The notes: generated by a model not told the origin, from the sequence alone. A stretch of 64,000 nucleotides of DNA from Aphrophora alni (GCA_963513935.1 OY740768.1:77352877-77416876), one strand, 5' to 3'. Positions 45,600 through 57,730 are shown, counted from the stretch's first letter. Translations and numbers: made by a program.

Positions 45600-47699
45600 A
45601 AACTAAAAATTTACCATTAATGCAACCTAACTACCTTTTTTATAAAAGCTTATTAACAGAACAACTTCATTTTAAATACCACTTTACTCAACAATTCTGT
45701 AAAGTCATCATCTTCATATAAAACTCAAAAATCTCTCATTTAAACTACTTCTTATTAAAATCTTCTTAATCATCTATTACTTGTATACAAAAACTTCAAA
45801 AAATAAAAAAATTATCATTGCTTTCCCAGCTAACACCTTATTTCATCAAAATCTTTAGACACCTTTATCAAATAACTTCTCACAATCATCTATTGTTTTA
45901 AATTCAAACCTTATTTATTAAAAAACGTTAATTATTTATTTCATTTATAAATTTCATCAAAATCTCTTTATCATTATTAATTTATTACTCCTTCCTTTAA
46001 AAAACAAAAACTTAACCTCCCTCATTCATTATTTATTTTAACATCAAAAAAACTTAAAAACTTAATTATTATTTGTCTTGGCAAAACTCACATAAATTCT
46101 CAAACTTTAAACAACTATTCTTCACATTCTCAAATCATAAATCACTTAAAACTAACAATTTTTTATCATTTTATTATTAAATAATTCTTAATATTTAAAA
46201 CATCAAAACATACAACTTATCATTTTACAATTTAATGTCTAATTACCTATTCTAATCAGCTAATCAACATTTTTACAATTTTATAGTACCTTTAACTTTA
46301 TTCCATAAAAACTCTCCTTTTGTCACGTCCGGTTTATTCTTACATATACAGATCGATCACTTCTATATATCCTACAATTTGTTTTCAATCAACATCTGTC
46401 TAAAATTTATTACATGAAGTTTTTTTTTTATGTAATAATGTCACACTTACTTATGCATTTTTCTTCCTAACCTCTCCTACATAGGTTCTTCTAACCGTCT
46501 ACTTTATACCGTGCATACTTCTAATTGCTCTTTAGACTCTTACACAGAGTAACATGTTGTGACGTTGAAATGTGCAGTGGTTGAATGCAATATCCCTACT
46601 TGATTCAAGATAAAGCCCAAAACACATCCCTATTTCACAACACGCCCTCTTATGCAGTCTCAGAATGCCTTATTCTTACGAATAAAACATTCTATTTTGA
46701 CTACACAAACGCCTACCTCCTCCCAAAATGTTCATGTACTCCTTAAATGCATCTACACGAAGAAAATTTTAAAATTCATAAAAAATTTCATTAAAATCGT
46801 TTCATCCGAAGTTGAAATAATGTTTATTTTTACCAAGATTATTACTAGCATCGTCGATTTTCTGTTTATGTAATCCTTTCTAGATGTTATTATTCAAATT
46901 CAAAAAGAAAATTTTATTTTTTTAAAATTTATTCTAAATTCTTTACTCAAAAATTTTACCTTCAATACTATCAAAGTTATTTAAGTAATCTACTTTTCTT
47001 CTTGTTTACTTTATTTAAAGCCAATTATCCTTTATTTAAGCAAATTTTATTTGAAAACACAAGTTAAATTAGAATTATACGTCAAAAGTTTTTTATTTTC
47101 CTAGACAGCATTTTGGTAACACCCTATATTTCGTCTCAATGTCATGCATAGGAATTTTAGGCCTGGTTTAAGCATAAACAAGTCCCCTTGATATGAGACA
47201 ATCCTTATCTGTCTACTGATAAGACATGAACCTTTTAGCTCCAACTAGATTCTATTTCTCTCGTCATTATTGAATATTTTATTGAATCCACCTACTTAAT
47301 ATTGAATATTATTTCTTCAACGTTACTCTGAATCCTCGCTTCGAACTAACTATCTTATCTATGTCACGTTTCATAATTATTTATATTGGAATAAACAACA
47401 TTCAGAGTTATCTACTGATATAAACCTAGCGTCTTTCACTTAGCAAATACCTAAACGTTTTCTAAAACTAAACTCTTAATCATACTAGCTTGGCTTATAT
47501 TATTATTTATTAATACTCATACTATTGTTATTTCAAACTATAGACTATACATTATTCAATTTTAAAACTACTTATTAACAGAATCTTAACTACTTTTTAT
47601 TAATTATTCTTCAAAATCAAGTCCGTGTGTTTATAAAAATGTCTTTACATTTATATCCGTCGTTCCAAATTTCAATTGATTACAACAATTATAAATTAT
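45600..47699 (-). other. Retrotransposon interior without coding motif
   Basis: Very AT-rich, with C-poor minus-strand composition like that of the Gag-like ORF. No reverse transcriptase, integrase or envelope motif was seen. The same is true of 42692-43843. It may be structural or packaging sequence as in large non-autonomous LTR derivatives. Confidence 0.5.
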
Positions 47700-49430
47700 C
47701 TATTTCTTTCGATGGTTCCCCGATTGGTGAAAAATTTTAAAGTACATGATTGAATTTTTTAACACACTTTTGATGTTAAATACTTCTGTCCACACGGACA
47801 GTTTGTCTAGCCTATTCATCACAACAGACCCTTTCCTAACAAAAGATCCCACTTTGTTATTGTCTCGGAGTACTGACAAAATACCTTTCTCTTTCTCCCT
47901 TACAGACATATCTACATTTCTCCTTCTCTCAAACATCTTAGAATCTACTGACCTAATTTCAACATCTGTTTGCTTAGGAATACTAACCCCACCATTCTTA
48001 TATACTAGTACAAAGCCTTCTTTTACTATTTCTACATTTTTACTTTCAAGATTATATTTAAAGTTAGATTTCTCACAAAAACTTTTAATTTCTTGTTCTT
48101 GGATTTGAAAGATACTCTTAAATTTTATCATTACATAATTTTCAAACTCTACATTTTTATGACCCACTTGTTTTTTAAAATAAACAGCTGATACCTTCGT
48201 TATTAGATTATTTACTTTTACTTTGTTTTTCAAATTACTTATACCTATTCCAACCCCACTAGACATATTAATTTCAACATTACTTGTTATTTCTAGATTT
48301 ACCTTGTTACCTAACCCATTATTCATTATTTTAGAAATTTCTTGAACACAATCATTCACACAATTGTCTTCAATTATTATTAAATCATCTGACATCTCTT
48401 TTGTTTCATTAAAACTGTTAATTTCTACTTCAGCTACTGTTTGATCTAAATTGTTATCCAAATTATTAATATTTTCTATCAAAACACCTTCTACATTATT
48501 TATCCGTTCAAATTCTACTTTTTTCTCACAATAGCTTATTTCAATTTCTACTTTATTATTAGTTTCCATTACATTAATTTCCATTTTAAGATTCTGTTCA
48601 AATTTTACATAATTTGGTTTTAATTCAACCCTCATTTCTTCAAATTTTTTACACATTGCTTCTTTTAAGTTTAAATTATCTTGTCTTAGTTCTAATTTAC
48701 TCTGTTTCAGGTCATTATTTATTTTATCAAGTTTAACATTATTCTGTTCAAGTTTAATATTAAAATTCTCTAGTTTTTCATTAATTTCTAGTTTATTCTG
48801 ATCAAATTTATTACTTATTTCTAATCTACTTTGTTTAATATCATTACTTATACATTCAAATTTTTTATCATTATCTCGTTTAAGTTCTAGATTATTCTGT
48901 TTTGTTTCTAAGCTACTTTGTTCAAATTTCTGATCAAATTTACTCATCAATTGCTCAAACATACTCTCCATTTTCTTATTTTGATCATTATTTTCCCCAC
49001 TCTTACCTACCCTAACCTCTTCGGTTACACTAACCTGCTCAATTACCCTAACCTCTTCAGCTCTTAATTCCTTATCTGAATTTTCTTCTACAATTTCTAC
49101 CCCTGGTGTTTCTACTAATTTTTTATTCATATCTTCACACTTTTCTTTACTATTTAGAATCCTATCACTATCAAACCCATTAAAATCCGAACCTGAACTA
49201 CTATTCGCGTTCACACTTGAACGTCTACTATTACTATTACTACTTATTTCTTGATCTAAAAAATTTTGTGCAAATTGTTCATTTGTTTGCTCATTACTTT
49301 GCGATTCCTTCTGTAAATTATCAAAAATATCCCCCGTAAATTCCAATGGCTCTATATTATTTAAAGAATTTTGATTTCCTAACCCTACCTGTTCATCATT
49401 ATTATTAACATTTACAATTTCTGACTCCAT
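47700..49430 (-). CDS. Gag-like coiled-coil protein of the LTR element, 576 aa
   Basis: An uninterrupted frame starts with ATG about 150 nt inside the 5' LTR and ends at 47700. Residues 1-150 are acidic and Asn/Ser-rich without recognised domain. Residues about 153-290 are a charged coiled coil built of repeated K-L-E/D-x-N-x-L phrases (for example NKLEINEKLENFNIKLEQ). Residues 290-420 are Val/Asn/Glu-rich and residues 420-576 are more basic and mixed, ending IFHQSGNHRKK. I see no CCHC zinc knuckle and no major homology region. Position and element context make a structural Gag role likely; the fold itself is not recognised. With no stop or frameshift in 576 codons, it is probably still functional or very recently inserted. 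Confidence 0.85.
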   Translation of the reverse strand: MESEIVNVNNNDEQVGLGNQNSLNNIEPLEFTGDIFDNLQKESQSNEQTNEQFAQNFLDQEISSNSNSRRSSVNANSSSGSDFNGFDSDRILNSKEKCEDMNKKLVETPGVEIVEENSDKELRAEEVRVIEQVSVTEEVRVGKSGENNDQNKKMESMFEQLMSKFDQKFEQSSLETKQNNLELKRDNDKKFECISNDIKQSRLEISNKFDQNKLEINEKLENFNIKLEQNNVKLDKINNDLKQSKLELRQDNLNLKEAMCKKFEEMRVELKPNYVKFEQNLKMEINVMETNNKVEIEISYCEKKVEFERINNVEGVLIENINNLDNNLDQTVAEVEINSFNETKEMSDDLIIIEDNCVNDCVQEISKIMNNGLGNKVNLEITSNVEINMSSGVGIGISNLKNKVKVNNLITKVSAVYFKKQVGHKNVEFENYVMIKFKSIFQIQEQEIKSFCEKSNFKYNLESKNVEIVKEGFVLVYKNGGVSIPKQTDVEIRSVDSKMFERRRNVDMSVREKEKGILSVLRDNNKVGSFVRKGSVVMNRLDKLSVWTEVFNIKSVLKNSIMYFKIFHQSGNHRKK

Positions 49431-49564
49431 TTTTACCTTACTATATTTAACACAAAAAAAAAATTTTTTTTTAAAAAGAATCTTTCTTATTTTATTTAGA
49501 GAGTCCTTACCTTGATTTTAAGAGTTCTCATTGCCAAAATCACTGTACTTTCGACTAAAAAGGC

Positions 49565-49581
49565 CCACAGTTGCGGCGACA
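49565..49581 (-). promoter_or_regulatory. Candidate primer-binding site
   Basis: Two bases after the 5' LTR the minus strand reads TGTCGCCGCAACTGTGG. Position and GC-richness in an AT-rich region suit a tRNA primer-binding site, though the usual TGG start is TGT here. Confidence 0.45.
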
Positions 49582-49583
49582 TT

Positions 49584-50899
49584 TGTAATAATTTAAAAAT
49601 TTGGTGAAGTTACTCTTAATGTTAATTTGCTCGACTATAGGGCGCCAGGTTTGCTTTAGCATACCAATTTAGAAAAAGAAAAGAAATGAATTTAAATATT
49701 TAAAAGAAAGAAAAAATCTCTTTGGGGTCGCAAGTTCTTTTTACAGTGTACTTACAGTGGATTTTGGTTATAAATGAGAACACTTTAGCTGAAATGTTAC
49801 AAAGAAAACATTTATTAAACATTCAAAGAAACATCCTACAAATTATTATTAACAACAAAAAAAATCATATTATAAATACTAGTTATCCTCTTTAGTTTCA
49901 ATAACAAATTATGAATTTATATTTCCTTTATTTCTTTCTTTCAAATTAATTAATTTTATCTTTAAAAATGCTTTTACCAATAAAATTGTTGCAACAGGAA
50001 TTTAATCTATGAAATTTTTTTTAGTAACTTTGTAGCTCTAAAAGAAAAATGAAAAGATTCTATTTTCATTAATTAAAAGTTTCATTTTACTAGTATCTCT
50101 TCTAGTAATGATCTACTAAATTTTCTTTAAATAGATAAACATTTACAAAAAATTAATTTAAACATAATACAGGTTATTAATCAAACAGATAATATACAGC
50201 GTCTATACCACAACGCCGATTTAAATAAAAAACATTGTCTGAGTCCGAATGGAAAACTGATATCATACAAGTTGAAGTTCTACGGCTTGTATAGGATTCT
50301 CCCTCGTTCAGAAGTTGTTTTCTCCAGTTGTTGAGAATATTCATAACTCGCGTACATAAATTATTGTCTTTTATGTTCCCACGTTATTGTCATTGAAACA
50401 CGCTCTTTATAGATTTTTTAAAACACTTTCGATCTCTATATGAGACAAAAAATCAAATGTACATTGTTCTAATAGAACCTAGAAACTCTTTCTACGATCT
50501 TATCTCTCCAAACACTAGACTTCGACTTTGAAAAACACAACTTGTCCATTTTGAGCGGTTAACTCTAACTCCACAAAACACATCCAGTCCCTTCAAGCTC
50601 TGGACTTAGACTGACTTTACCATGAGGCAAATTCCTACTTCCGAAAGCGTTCTTTCCGGTTACTGTTCCCACGTTTTACCGCACTGCCGTAAAAATACAA
50701 ATAATTTACATAACAAAACAAACAAACTAAATTACATTAAAATTAAACATGATTATTTATACTGTTGTCTTGAAAATCCATTTTTCTTTTATTAATGAAG
50801 TTACTACATTTAAATTATTATTTGAATTTATTATCTCTTTGGCTTAACCGCGTCTTTTAAATGAGTCTATTTTAAAATCTGACTTTTCACATTGTCACA
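49584..50899 (-). repeat. 5' LTR (right), 1,316 bp
   Basis: On the minus strand this LTR should carry the promoter of the element. It is identical to the left LTR except for the clustered differences at its 49584-49632 end (the U5 side). Confidence 0.95.
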
Positions 50900-51238
50900 T
50901 GTCTTGACTTGTGTAATTTAATTCATTCATACAACTGAGTTTTGAGCATATTAGGGTGGAAAGAGGTTTTCTTTTCTGTAAGCCAGTTTGACATAGTTGG
51001 TTTAGTAGATGCAGAAGTGGGTACTTTGTCAAGTTGGGCATTGTGGTGGAGAGTTATCCAATATTAAAATGCTTCAAGTGGGCAAGTTTGGTTAGGTTAG
51101 TTTTTCCATCAACTAGAGGCTAAAGTTCTCGAAATTCATGTTTTTGTAGTAAATCACATGTGCCTTAGTTTGATTTGTAAATTAATAAGGGGCTTGGGAC
51201 AAAACTGCACACACTATTATTAGCTTTGCCCTTTGGAA

Positions 51239-51282
51239 ATTTCCCCCCCTCTTCCCCCCCTTTTCTTCTTCTTCTTCAGAAG
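51239..51282. repeat. Polypyrimidine tract with CTTCTTCTTC run
   Basis: C7 and C7 runs followed by a CTT repeat that meets its own reverse complement (TTCTTCTTCAGAAGAAGAA), so it can form a triplex or hairpin. Confidence 0.8.
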
Positions 51283-51329
51283 AAGAATCTGTAGACTATT
51301 CTTTACAGTAAAAGGAATAGATTGATCTA

Positions 51330-51610
51330 CTTCTTCATGCATTTATCATAATCGTCAATTTCAGCGACTGGTTTCGATACTTTATGTTTTTTCCTGGGGA
51401 TCCTAAAACTGCTATTGAAGTCTTCGCACATTTTTTTTATCCTTTTGTTTATTCTAATAATGGACTCTTTTTATACCCCAGTCGCTTTCATGTTCACTCT
51501 TGAACTTTTTTACATCTATTACGAATTTTCCTTCCTTGGCTTCGTTTTTTACAAAATCTACATTGCACACAATTTCTGGTGCATGGCTATATAAAGTTTT
51601 GACGTAAAGA
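51330..51610 (-). pseudogene. Unidentified coding remnant
   Basis: The minus strand reads VKTLYSHAPEIVCNVDFVKN, then EAKEGKFVIDVKKFKSEHES up to about 51465, and after a one- or two-base shift RINKRIKKMCEDFNSSFRIP and EIDDYDKCMKK to a stop near 51329. The stretch is clearly more protein-like (charged, few stops, high complexity) than its surroundings. I do not recognise the family; a transposon protein or a small host gene with a missed intron are both possible. Confidence 0.4.
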
Positions 51611-52917
51611 AGATTTTTTGGAAAGCATAGTTACACTATTATATAAGAAATTACAATCAAATATAGTTCAAAACTAATATAACAGAGTTCAGGAAAATAT
51701 AAGTTTAGTATCTGTAAACAACTCTAACGATTTATTTTGTACGTTGGAGTTGATGCTGTATCACCATGCGTTATTATCACAACTACCTTGGCTTAGCAAC
51801 AGTTTTACTAATGACGTGGTTTTGCACTGTCGCTTTCCGTTGGTATACTTCACTCTTAAATAAGTTAAAAACATTGCATGTAATGAACATTAAAACGTTC
51901 TGTATTATTAATAATGTTTTTCTCCATTTATAATATGTTTTTATTTTATATTAGTTCATAATATTTTGTTGGTATGAAAAGATAGATTTAACAATATTAA
52001 AGAAATTTGATCACTACTTCATCATGGCTAATTCTGACAATTCGGATTTGGTTACTTTGTACACGGGATAATGGACATTAATTAAAATTTTAATTGTATA
52101 TTTTCTTTGTAGTTACATTCCTAGTTTTGCATGTCAGAAAGTAAAAAATATTGATTAACAATATAACTCATGCTACTCCTCCTATTTTTTACAATGTAAG
52201 CTAAAATAATAGAATGTTTGAAAGTACATTCTTTATAATTACATAAATTTACAGGAAAAAATTTGTGGTCCCACATATCAGAAGAGAAATTATAAAATTT
52301 ATACTAAAGTAAGCTCATATTTGAATTTTTGTAAAAAGGGGAAAAGACAAAAACAGATTTTTTAACTTTTATTGAAACACCTTTATAGCTTAATAAACCA
52401 GAAAGAATTTAACTTGACAAAAATTGTTAAAACAAAAATGTGCGTAATCTCATATTTTATAGGTTTATCACAGCATATAAAGAGTTAAATTTTTTAATAT
52501 TTTTTTTAGTATACAGCCAGTTTCAGGCCTAGACTTGTTATACAGCTTCTCATCGAGTGATATGTGGTCAGGGGATAGGGTTTTCCTTGCTCTAATACTA
52601 GCTTTCATGACCAGGATTTGCTATTACCAAAGCTCCTTATTTTTTCTCATGATGGTCAACATCAAAATTTTTTTTAAATCTCCACAGGAATCGAATCTGT
52701 AATATCTTACACATTAGATCAACAGAGGGTTAATTAGGTAAGAGCTTTACAGTGAAACTCTCAAATGTGTCTTAGAAATTTGGGGGTGGGCAAACTCCTC
52801 CATTTCCTATACTGTTCTTTTGTTTGTGGTGGATCTACAGACTGTGTTACTTATGTCAAGAGAAGCAAAAAATTGTCTAAAATTTTACGTAACAAATTAA
52901 TTTTAAATATTATCAAT

Positions 52918-52922
<5 letters not shown>

Positions 52923-52960
<38 letters not shown>
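52923..52960. repeat. (AT)n microsatellite
   Basis: About 19 uninterrupted TA units. Confidence 0.95.
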
Positions 52961-52964
<4 letters not shown>

Positions 52965-53985
52965 GGTCTAAAGATGGATAACTTTCCCTTCCCCATTTAA
53001 TGTCAAATAAGTACTGTTTGAGTTCCACTATGATGCATCCACAATTACAAACACAAACACAAACCAGAAATCATACCGCTACATGAATTTGTAATATATG
53101 TAACCACGTTATTTGTTTCAGTAAAAAAGAAAGTGACTGATGACTTCGAATTCAGAATTTTTGGAGAAAAGACTGACAAATATTGTTTTTCTTTGAGGTC
53201 ATTGGGTTTTGTGAGTTTCAGAAGAGAAAGAGATTTTAATTTTGTTTCTCTGTATAACCTTGCAGATCACACGAAGACAGTGAACTCACATCAAGCTTTA
53301 ATACTCAAATATCTAATTAACATTTAATTATAATACTAATCTTTCATCATTATTTAATTATTGAATTAAAATTTAAATATATCATGCTTGAATAGTTACA
53401 TCGTACTAAATATTGTACTTAGACAAGATTTTTTTATTATTTTTTAACTAAGCTCTTTAAATAATCAATATAATATCAAACAAAGATTATAAATACTTAA
53501 AAATAATAGCAGATCGTAAAATGTGAAATCAAGACAAAATTATACTGAAAAAGAAGCTATGTAAAACAACATCTATCTTGTTCATCAATTAACTGCCAGC
53601 AGCAAAATTAAGTTTATTAATTATAATTTTGTATATAGAAATAATAGATGTTCTACAATAATACTATTTAACTCTAAACTAGAATAAAATATATTATAGA
53701 GATAATGAAAACAGTAGAATAATAGGTGAAGGATTTGATCTATGTGCTTGATAAAAAAATTATTAAAGCTTGTACATTAGAAACAGATATCCAAACTGAT
53801 AATGGAGATCATATCATCAAGCCATAATCAAAATATTAAGGCAAAGTGTTATTATTAGTTCATTGCTACTTGGACATGTTGGTGTGCAAGAGTTTGATTG
53901 TCAGTCCACAAGAAAAAGAGTTGTACAGGAGTCACCGTCATTGCATTTACTAGAAGGAGAAAGTTGGAGAGCCTTGGATCTTTAA

Positions 53986-54824
53986 TCCATTGGCGATGGC
54001 TCACGAGTGTTACTCGTTCAGCCGCAGCAGGGCCAATAACCGACTCACGAGTGCCGCCCATTCGCCGTTTTCACACCGCTACTAGTCCCTAGTAGTTTGA
54101 TGGATATTCACTAGATCACTCCTGAGTTCACTTTTTCCCTCATTTAAGAGTACAGCTGATATATTTTCATAATAAAATTATTGGTTTTATAAAGTAAAAG
54201 TAATAATAATCAGTTTCCGCCGGCGACCAAAACTATGTTTCCGAATGTGATAAGCGCTGTATTTGGCTGTATTATAACAAACTGAAATGAATTTCATTTA
54301 TAAATTATATTCTCGTGAGAATATTTCGTTTTTTGAGTTGGTAACATTGTTTTTTCCTTCTAGAATGTCATTTGAGTTTTTACTGTCAGATGTGTCTCCT
54401 TTTGTTATTTAAGTAAACAAGTTGGACCAAAATCAGCCTTGGTAAGCTATTATATAATATTTTATATCAATTTTTTTTTTTAATTTAAAAATTACCTGCA
54501 AACACTTTTGTGTAGGGAATTAATGATGTTATACAAAGGAAATGTGTTTTTACATCTTATATAATTCTCAATAAAGTTTACTTTCAAAAATTTATTTTTT
54601 GTAAATTTAACTTATTTATTTTTTATTATTACAACAAAATTATATATATATTCCAGTAGCTGTTTAAGGTAGTACATTTCATAACAAACATTATGGTAAA
54701 AGATTTATTTGGATATCTCTTAGTTTTGTTTTTATAAGACTCTAACCAAATATCTACAAATTCATTAAAAATAAATGCTGACCGAAGGTCCAGTGGCATG
54801 CCGATTAACTCCTTCCCCAATGGG
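53986..54824. mobile_element. TTAA-flanked non-autonomous element, 839 bp
   Basis: TTAA lies at 53982-53985 and 54825-54828. The left end TCCATTGGCGA and the reverse complement of the right end CCCATTGGGGA match at 9 of 11 positions. About 16 bp inside the left end is the hairpin ACGAGT-GTT-ACTCGT, and CTCACGAGTG is repeated at about 54046. No transposase is present. The sequence is unrelated to the 1.7-kb TTAA family except in layout. The overlapping short frames on both strands near 53855-54092 cross the left boundary and are not genes. Confidence 0.7.
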
Positions 54825-54949
54825 TTAACTCTGTGAGGGAGTAAAAACAGGTAATAAATTCGAGAGTAATTCTAGACCAGACTTAATTAATTGCGACTCG
54901 CATTTCAACTATGTCAATGACGGGGAAGTGATCACATTTAGCATAGCAT

Positions 54950-55450
54950 TGGTGGGAAAGATATGGGAGCTGAAGCCAAAACTGATGATCTAATTTTATA
55001 TCTCTATGGCTTTTAAAGTCATTGGTGCATTGTGCCAATATGTGGTGGCCAATAGGAATCTAGTGATCAGCAACAAGACTGGTGAGAATTGAAAAACTGG
55101 GGTGTCTTACAGTTACAGGACCAATTAATAGTGCTCCTGGAGCAGTCATCTACTGTTGGCTTACCATCCTTCCACTTTATCTGTTCATAAAGACAATGAC
55201 AAGGAAAACTGTATATCGCCTACAATAACATCTACAGCCACAACAGATTCCACATTGGAAATCATTCCTGATCAAATTCATAAATGAGTTGGAGTGGTTT
55301 ACAGACAGCTCTTCAACAAAGGGTGGAGACAAGGCTATATTATATTTCGCTGGGTTTCAGTAAATGGTGGACTAATAGGAACTGAGCTGTTCTGTGGCAT
55401 ATCCAAGAGGCTACGACAATAGATCTCTTTAATCGTCACAGTACATAAGT
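54950..55450 (+). pseudogene. LINE reverse transcriptase tail and RNase H fragment
   Basis: Pieces in shifting frames are GKIWELKPKLMI (near 54956), an ITG-like PINSAPGAVIYCWLTILPLYLFIKTMTRKTVYRL equivalent split over frames near 55120-55220, and EWFTDSSSTKGGD (near 55293). The order 'WGLKPK---W-Y', 'ITGA--STPT-A-E-LL-LPPL-L-I--EA----YRL', '-WFTDGSKT--G-G' is the C-terminal part of LOA/Jockey-type ORF2 up to RNase H, whose first catalytic Asp is retained. It could be the missing part of a LINE like that at 35-36.8 kb, but lies 18 kb away. Stops and shifts make it dead. Confidence 0.75.
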
Positions 55451-56994
55451 AAAACCCAAGACACAAATGCATACATACATTGTTTAACAAAGACAAATGC
55501 AATGACCATGTATGTAGGAGAGCTAGAATTATTTACAGTACTTCTCTGCCTGCCAGATTATTTTCCTCTCACACATCTAATAACACAGGCTAAACTTCCC
55601 ATATTATACATGGTTCCACCGATATTTTTATATCCAATAGTGTATCCAATTCCGGCATCTTAAGACATAATCATTAGATATTTGCCCTCTCCTTTTAATG
55701 AATATATTATCTAACTATTTATGGCCTGTGGTTTTGTCATACAATATCTAATGGTAGCTCATCCATTAATATGTGCAAGTAAAACCACTGAAGGAAAAGA
55801 AAATATAATTAATAGTTTGATTGTATTGTAAATATGGAAATTGAGATGTCTTATACCATTATAACAGAAACACTGAACAAAGGAGCAATAAATTTCAATT
55901 GCATAAACATTTCTTTTATTATTTAAAAAAATATTAGTAATAAACAAAACATTTAATACTACAGTGTATTACTGCGAATACATATTATAGGAAGAAACAG
56001 TAAATTATAAATTATTTTCAAACGAGATTGAAGGAAGTACTACTGTAATGTACTTAAGAATATTTAGAGTATCTTTGTTGAATTTGTAAATGTTTTTTTG
56101 GTGTTTGTTTGTAACTGTTATAAAACTAAAATAAATAAGTTTTTTTATTATTTTTCCATATCACATTCAAATAGTTTTTAACATCATAAAACAATGATTA
56201 AATTTTTATTTGTTCTTATAAATAGTGTATATACACTGTTATAAAAATTGATTTTTTAAAAGTAATTTCTCATGATGTTTGGTATGTTTTCTTTTGATGT
56301 TAATTCTTACGATTTCATTATTCTTAAGGAAAGTAGACTGTATTTGATTTTGATTTATTAAAAAACATAATATAACCGAATTTTTGTTGAAAAAATTAAA
56401 TTTTGGTATGTATTCATTTATGAGTTATGTAAAATTAAAGTCAAAGATTTATATAAACATATCATTGTTAATAAATGGATTTTAGAGATTAACATAACAT
56501 AACAGACCAACACATGATTGTATATGATTATTTTAAATGAAAATCCAAAGGATTATCAATCGCAAAGAGAAAAATAGTCATTAGTATTTTTCCAGAGCTC
56601 TCCAAAGCATTAGATTATGTAGACTTCAGTTTATTTACTAAAATTATGGGGAGGGGGAACTGATATTAGAGGAATATCATTTATGTGGATAAAATCATTC
56701 ATTTGTAATAGAAAATGTATAAAGATATAGGAAAGCTGTCTAAATAACTAGCTAAGATATAGTGTTCCTCACATGGATAAGCGTTTTTTTTTATTTATAT
56801 AAATAATCAATCATTAGCAATATGTGTGTGTCATAGTATAATTCAGTTTCCCAAGGATACAAGCAAATTCAGTAGAAAATTTAAAGCAAAAGAATTACTT
56901 ACAAGTCAAAGCTACTCGTTAGTATTTGGCGAAAACAATTTCACAGTAAAGATAATACGGGAAAGACAGAGTATGTGTATTATAATATAACATA
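55451..56994. other. AT-rich stretch, nothing recognised
   Basis: No coding motif was seen except uncertain LINE-like debris near 56570-56760 (LSKALDYVDFSLF-like reading) that resembles the 'DFSKAFD-V-H--L' reverse transcriptase motif on the plus strand. Confidence 0.35.
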
Positions 56995-57730
56995 CAAGGT
57001 GTAATTTAAAAGTTCCTGGAATGGGCGTCTCTTTAGACAGGAAGAGTTATTTACATGAACCACTGCTAGATAGTTCCTCTAATTGGCCTTGGGAACTGTA
57101 ACAGTCATTAGAGAAGCAGCACCTGTGATTTGTTAGTTGCGGTGCTCATTTAAATTCTGTTTGTTTGCACAATCGGCCGTTCATGAAAATAAGGGATTTG
57201 AAAAAGCAAAAGAGTTAGTGTTGAATTTTGTTTTAAAATTGGAAAAACAGAAAAAAAAACTCATGAAATATTGAAACAAGATTTAGAGAAGATACAATGG
57301 GTAAAACACAAACCCAATGGATGTTTCATAAGGTTCAAAGAGAATAGAATGTCAGTTGAAGATGACAAATGTCAAGATGCCCACCTTCAGGAAGAAATTA
57401 TGAAAACATTAGTCTTGCAAGCGAAAAAATTCTTGAAGTTCATTGACAGACCATCAGTGATATCTGTAAGCTTTAGGTTTGTCATACGGAACTTGTCAGT
57501 TAATTTTGATAGAGTATCTGGGGATGCATTTATTTGCTATCCCTATTCCAAAAAGAAGTAGGATTATTTGGTTATGTCCAGAATAATAAAATACATGAAT
57601 TATGATACTAGACAAGCTCGCCTACCATTGTTGTAAACATACTTCATAACAGAATTGGCTAATTCTAATTCTATAAGCTTCCACAAAGTAAAAAGCTTAT
57701 AAAATTATAAAAAGGTTATAAACACAGCCT
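56995..57730 (+). mobile_element. mariner-type element fragment
   Basis: A TA is followed by CAAGGTGTAATTTAAAAGTT, a mariner-like terminus ('-ACAAGGTGTG---AAAAGT-'), 200 bp ahead of a mariner transposase N-terminus. The right terminus was not found, and the right boundary is a guess. Confidence 0.6.
57202..57561 (+). pseudogene. mariner transposase N-terminal remnant
   Basis: A 119-codon frame without ATG opens SKRVSVEFCFKIGKTEKKTH and EILKQD, matching the 'R--IKFCFKLGKTA-ET-E-L---' first helix-turn-helix of mariner transposases. RFKENRMSVEDDKCQD corresponds to 'RF--GRESVEDDERSGRP'. The second half keeps only traces of the 'V-----DRR-TVR-IA' part, and the DDD catalytic domain is not recognisable after the stop at 57561. 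Confidence 0.75.

Larger units (their letters stand above)
41349..50903 (-). mobile_element. LTR retrotransposon, Gag-only, recent
   Basis: Two direct repeats (41353-42679 and 49584-50899) bound a 6.9-kb interior. The element is flanked by TGTC on both sides (41349-41352 and 50900-50903), a 4-bp target duplication. Read on the minus strand the LTR begins TGTGACAATG and ends AATTATTACA. A purine-rich tract lies before the 3' LTR (left) and a candidate primer-binding site after the 5' LTR (right). The only long frame is the 576-codon Gag-like ORF next to the 5' LTR. I see no protease, reverse transcriptase, RNase H or integrase motif in the interior, so movement would depend on enzymes from another element. 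A TTAA element is nested inside. Confidence 0.93.
50904..53981. other. Mostly unrecognised AT-rich sequence
   Basis: Holds a polypyrimidine tract (51239-51282), a minus-strand coding remnant (51330-51610) and an AT microsatellite (52923-52960). The short plus ORF 53133-53327 follows a TTTGTTTCAG acceptor-like string, but its protein is not recognised and it is not called a gene. Confidence 0.4.

Noticed and set aside
47746..48108. 120-codon plus-strand frame
   Set aside because: It is the antisense shadow of the Gag-like ORF, with Ser/Thr/Leu-rich content typical of the complement of a Lys/Glu/Asn-rich coding strand.
52680..52735. tRNA- or SINE-like B box (GATTCGATTCC on the minus strand)
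   Set aside because: No A box or cloverleaf could be assembled upstream.
53855..54092. 64- and 68-codon frames on opposite strands
   Set aside because: They cross the boundary of a TTAA element and have no family motif.
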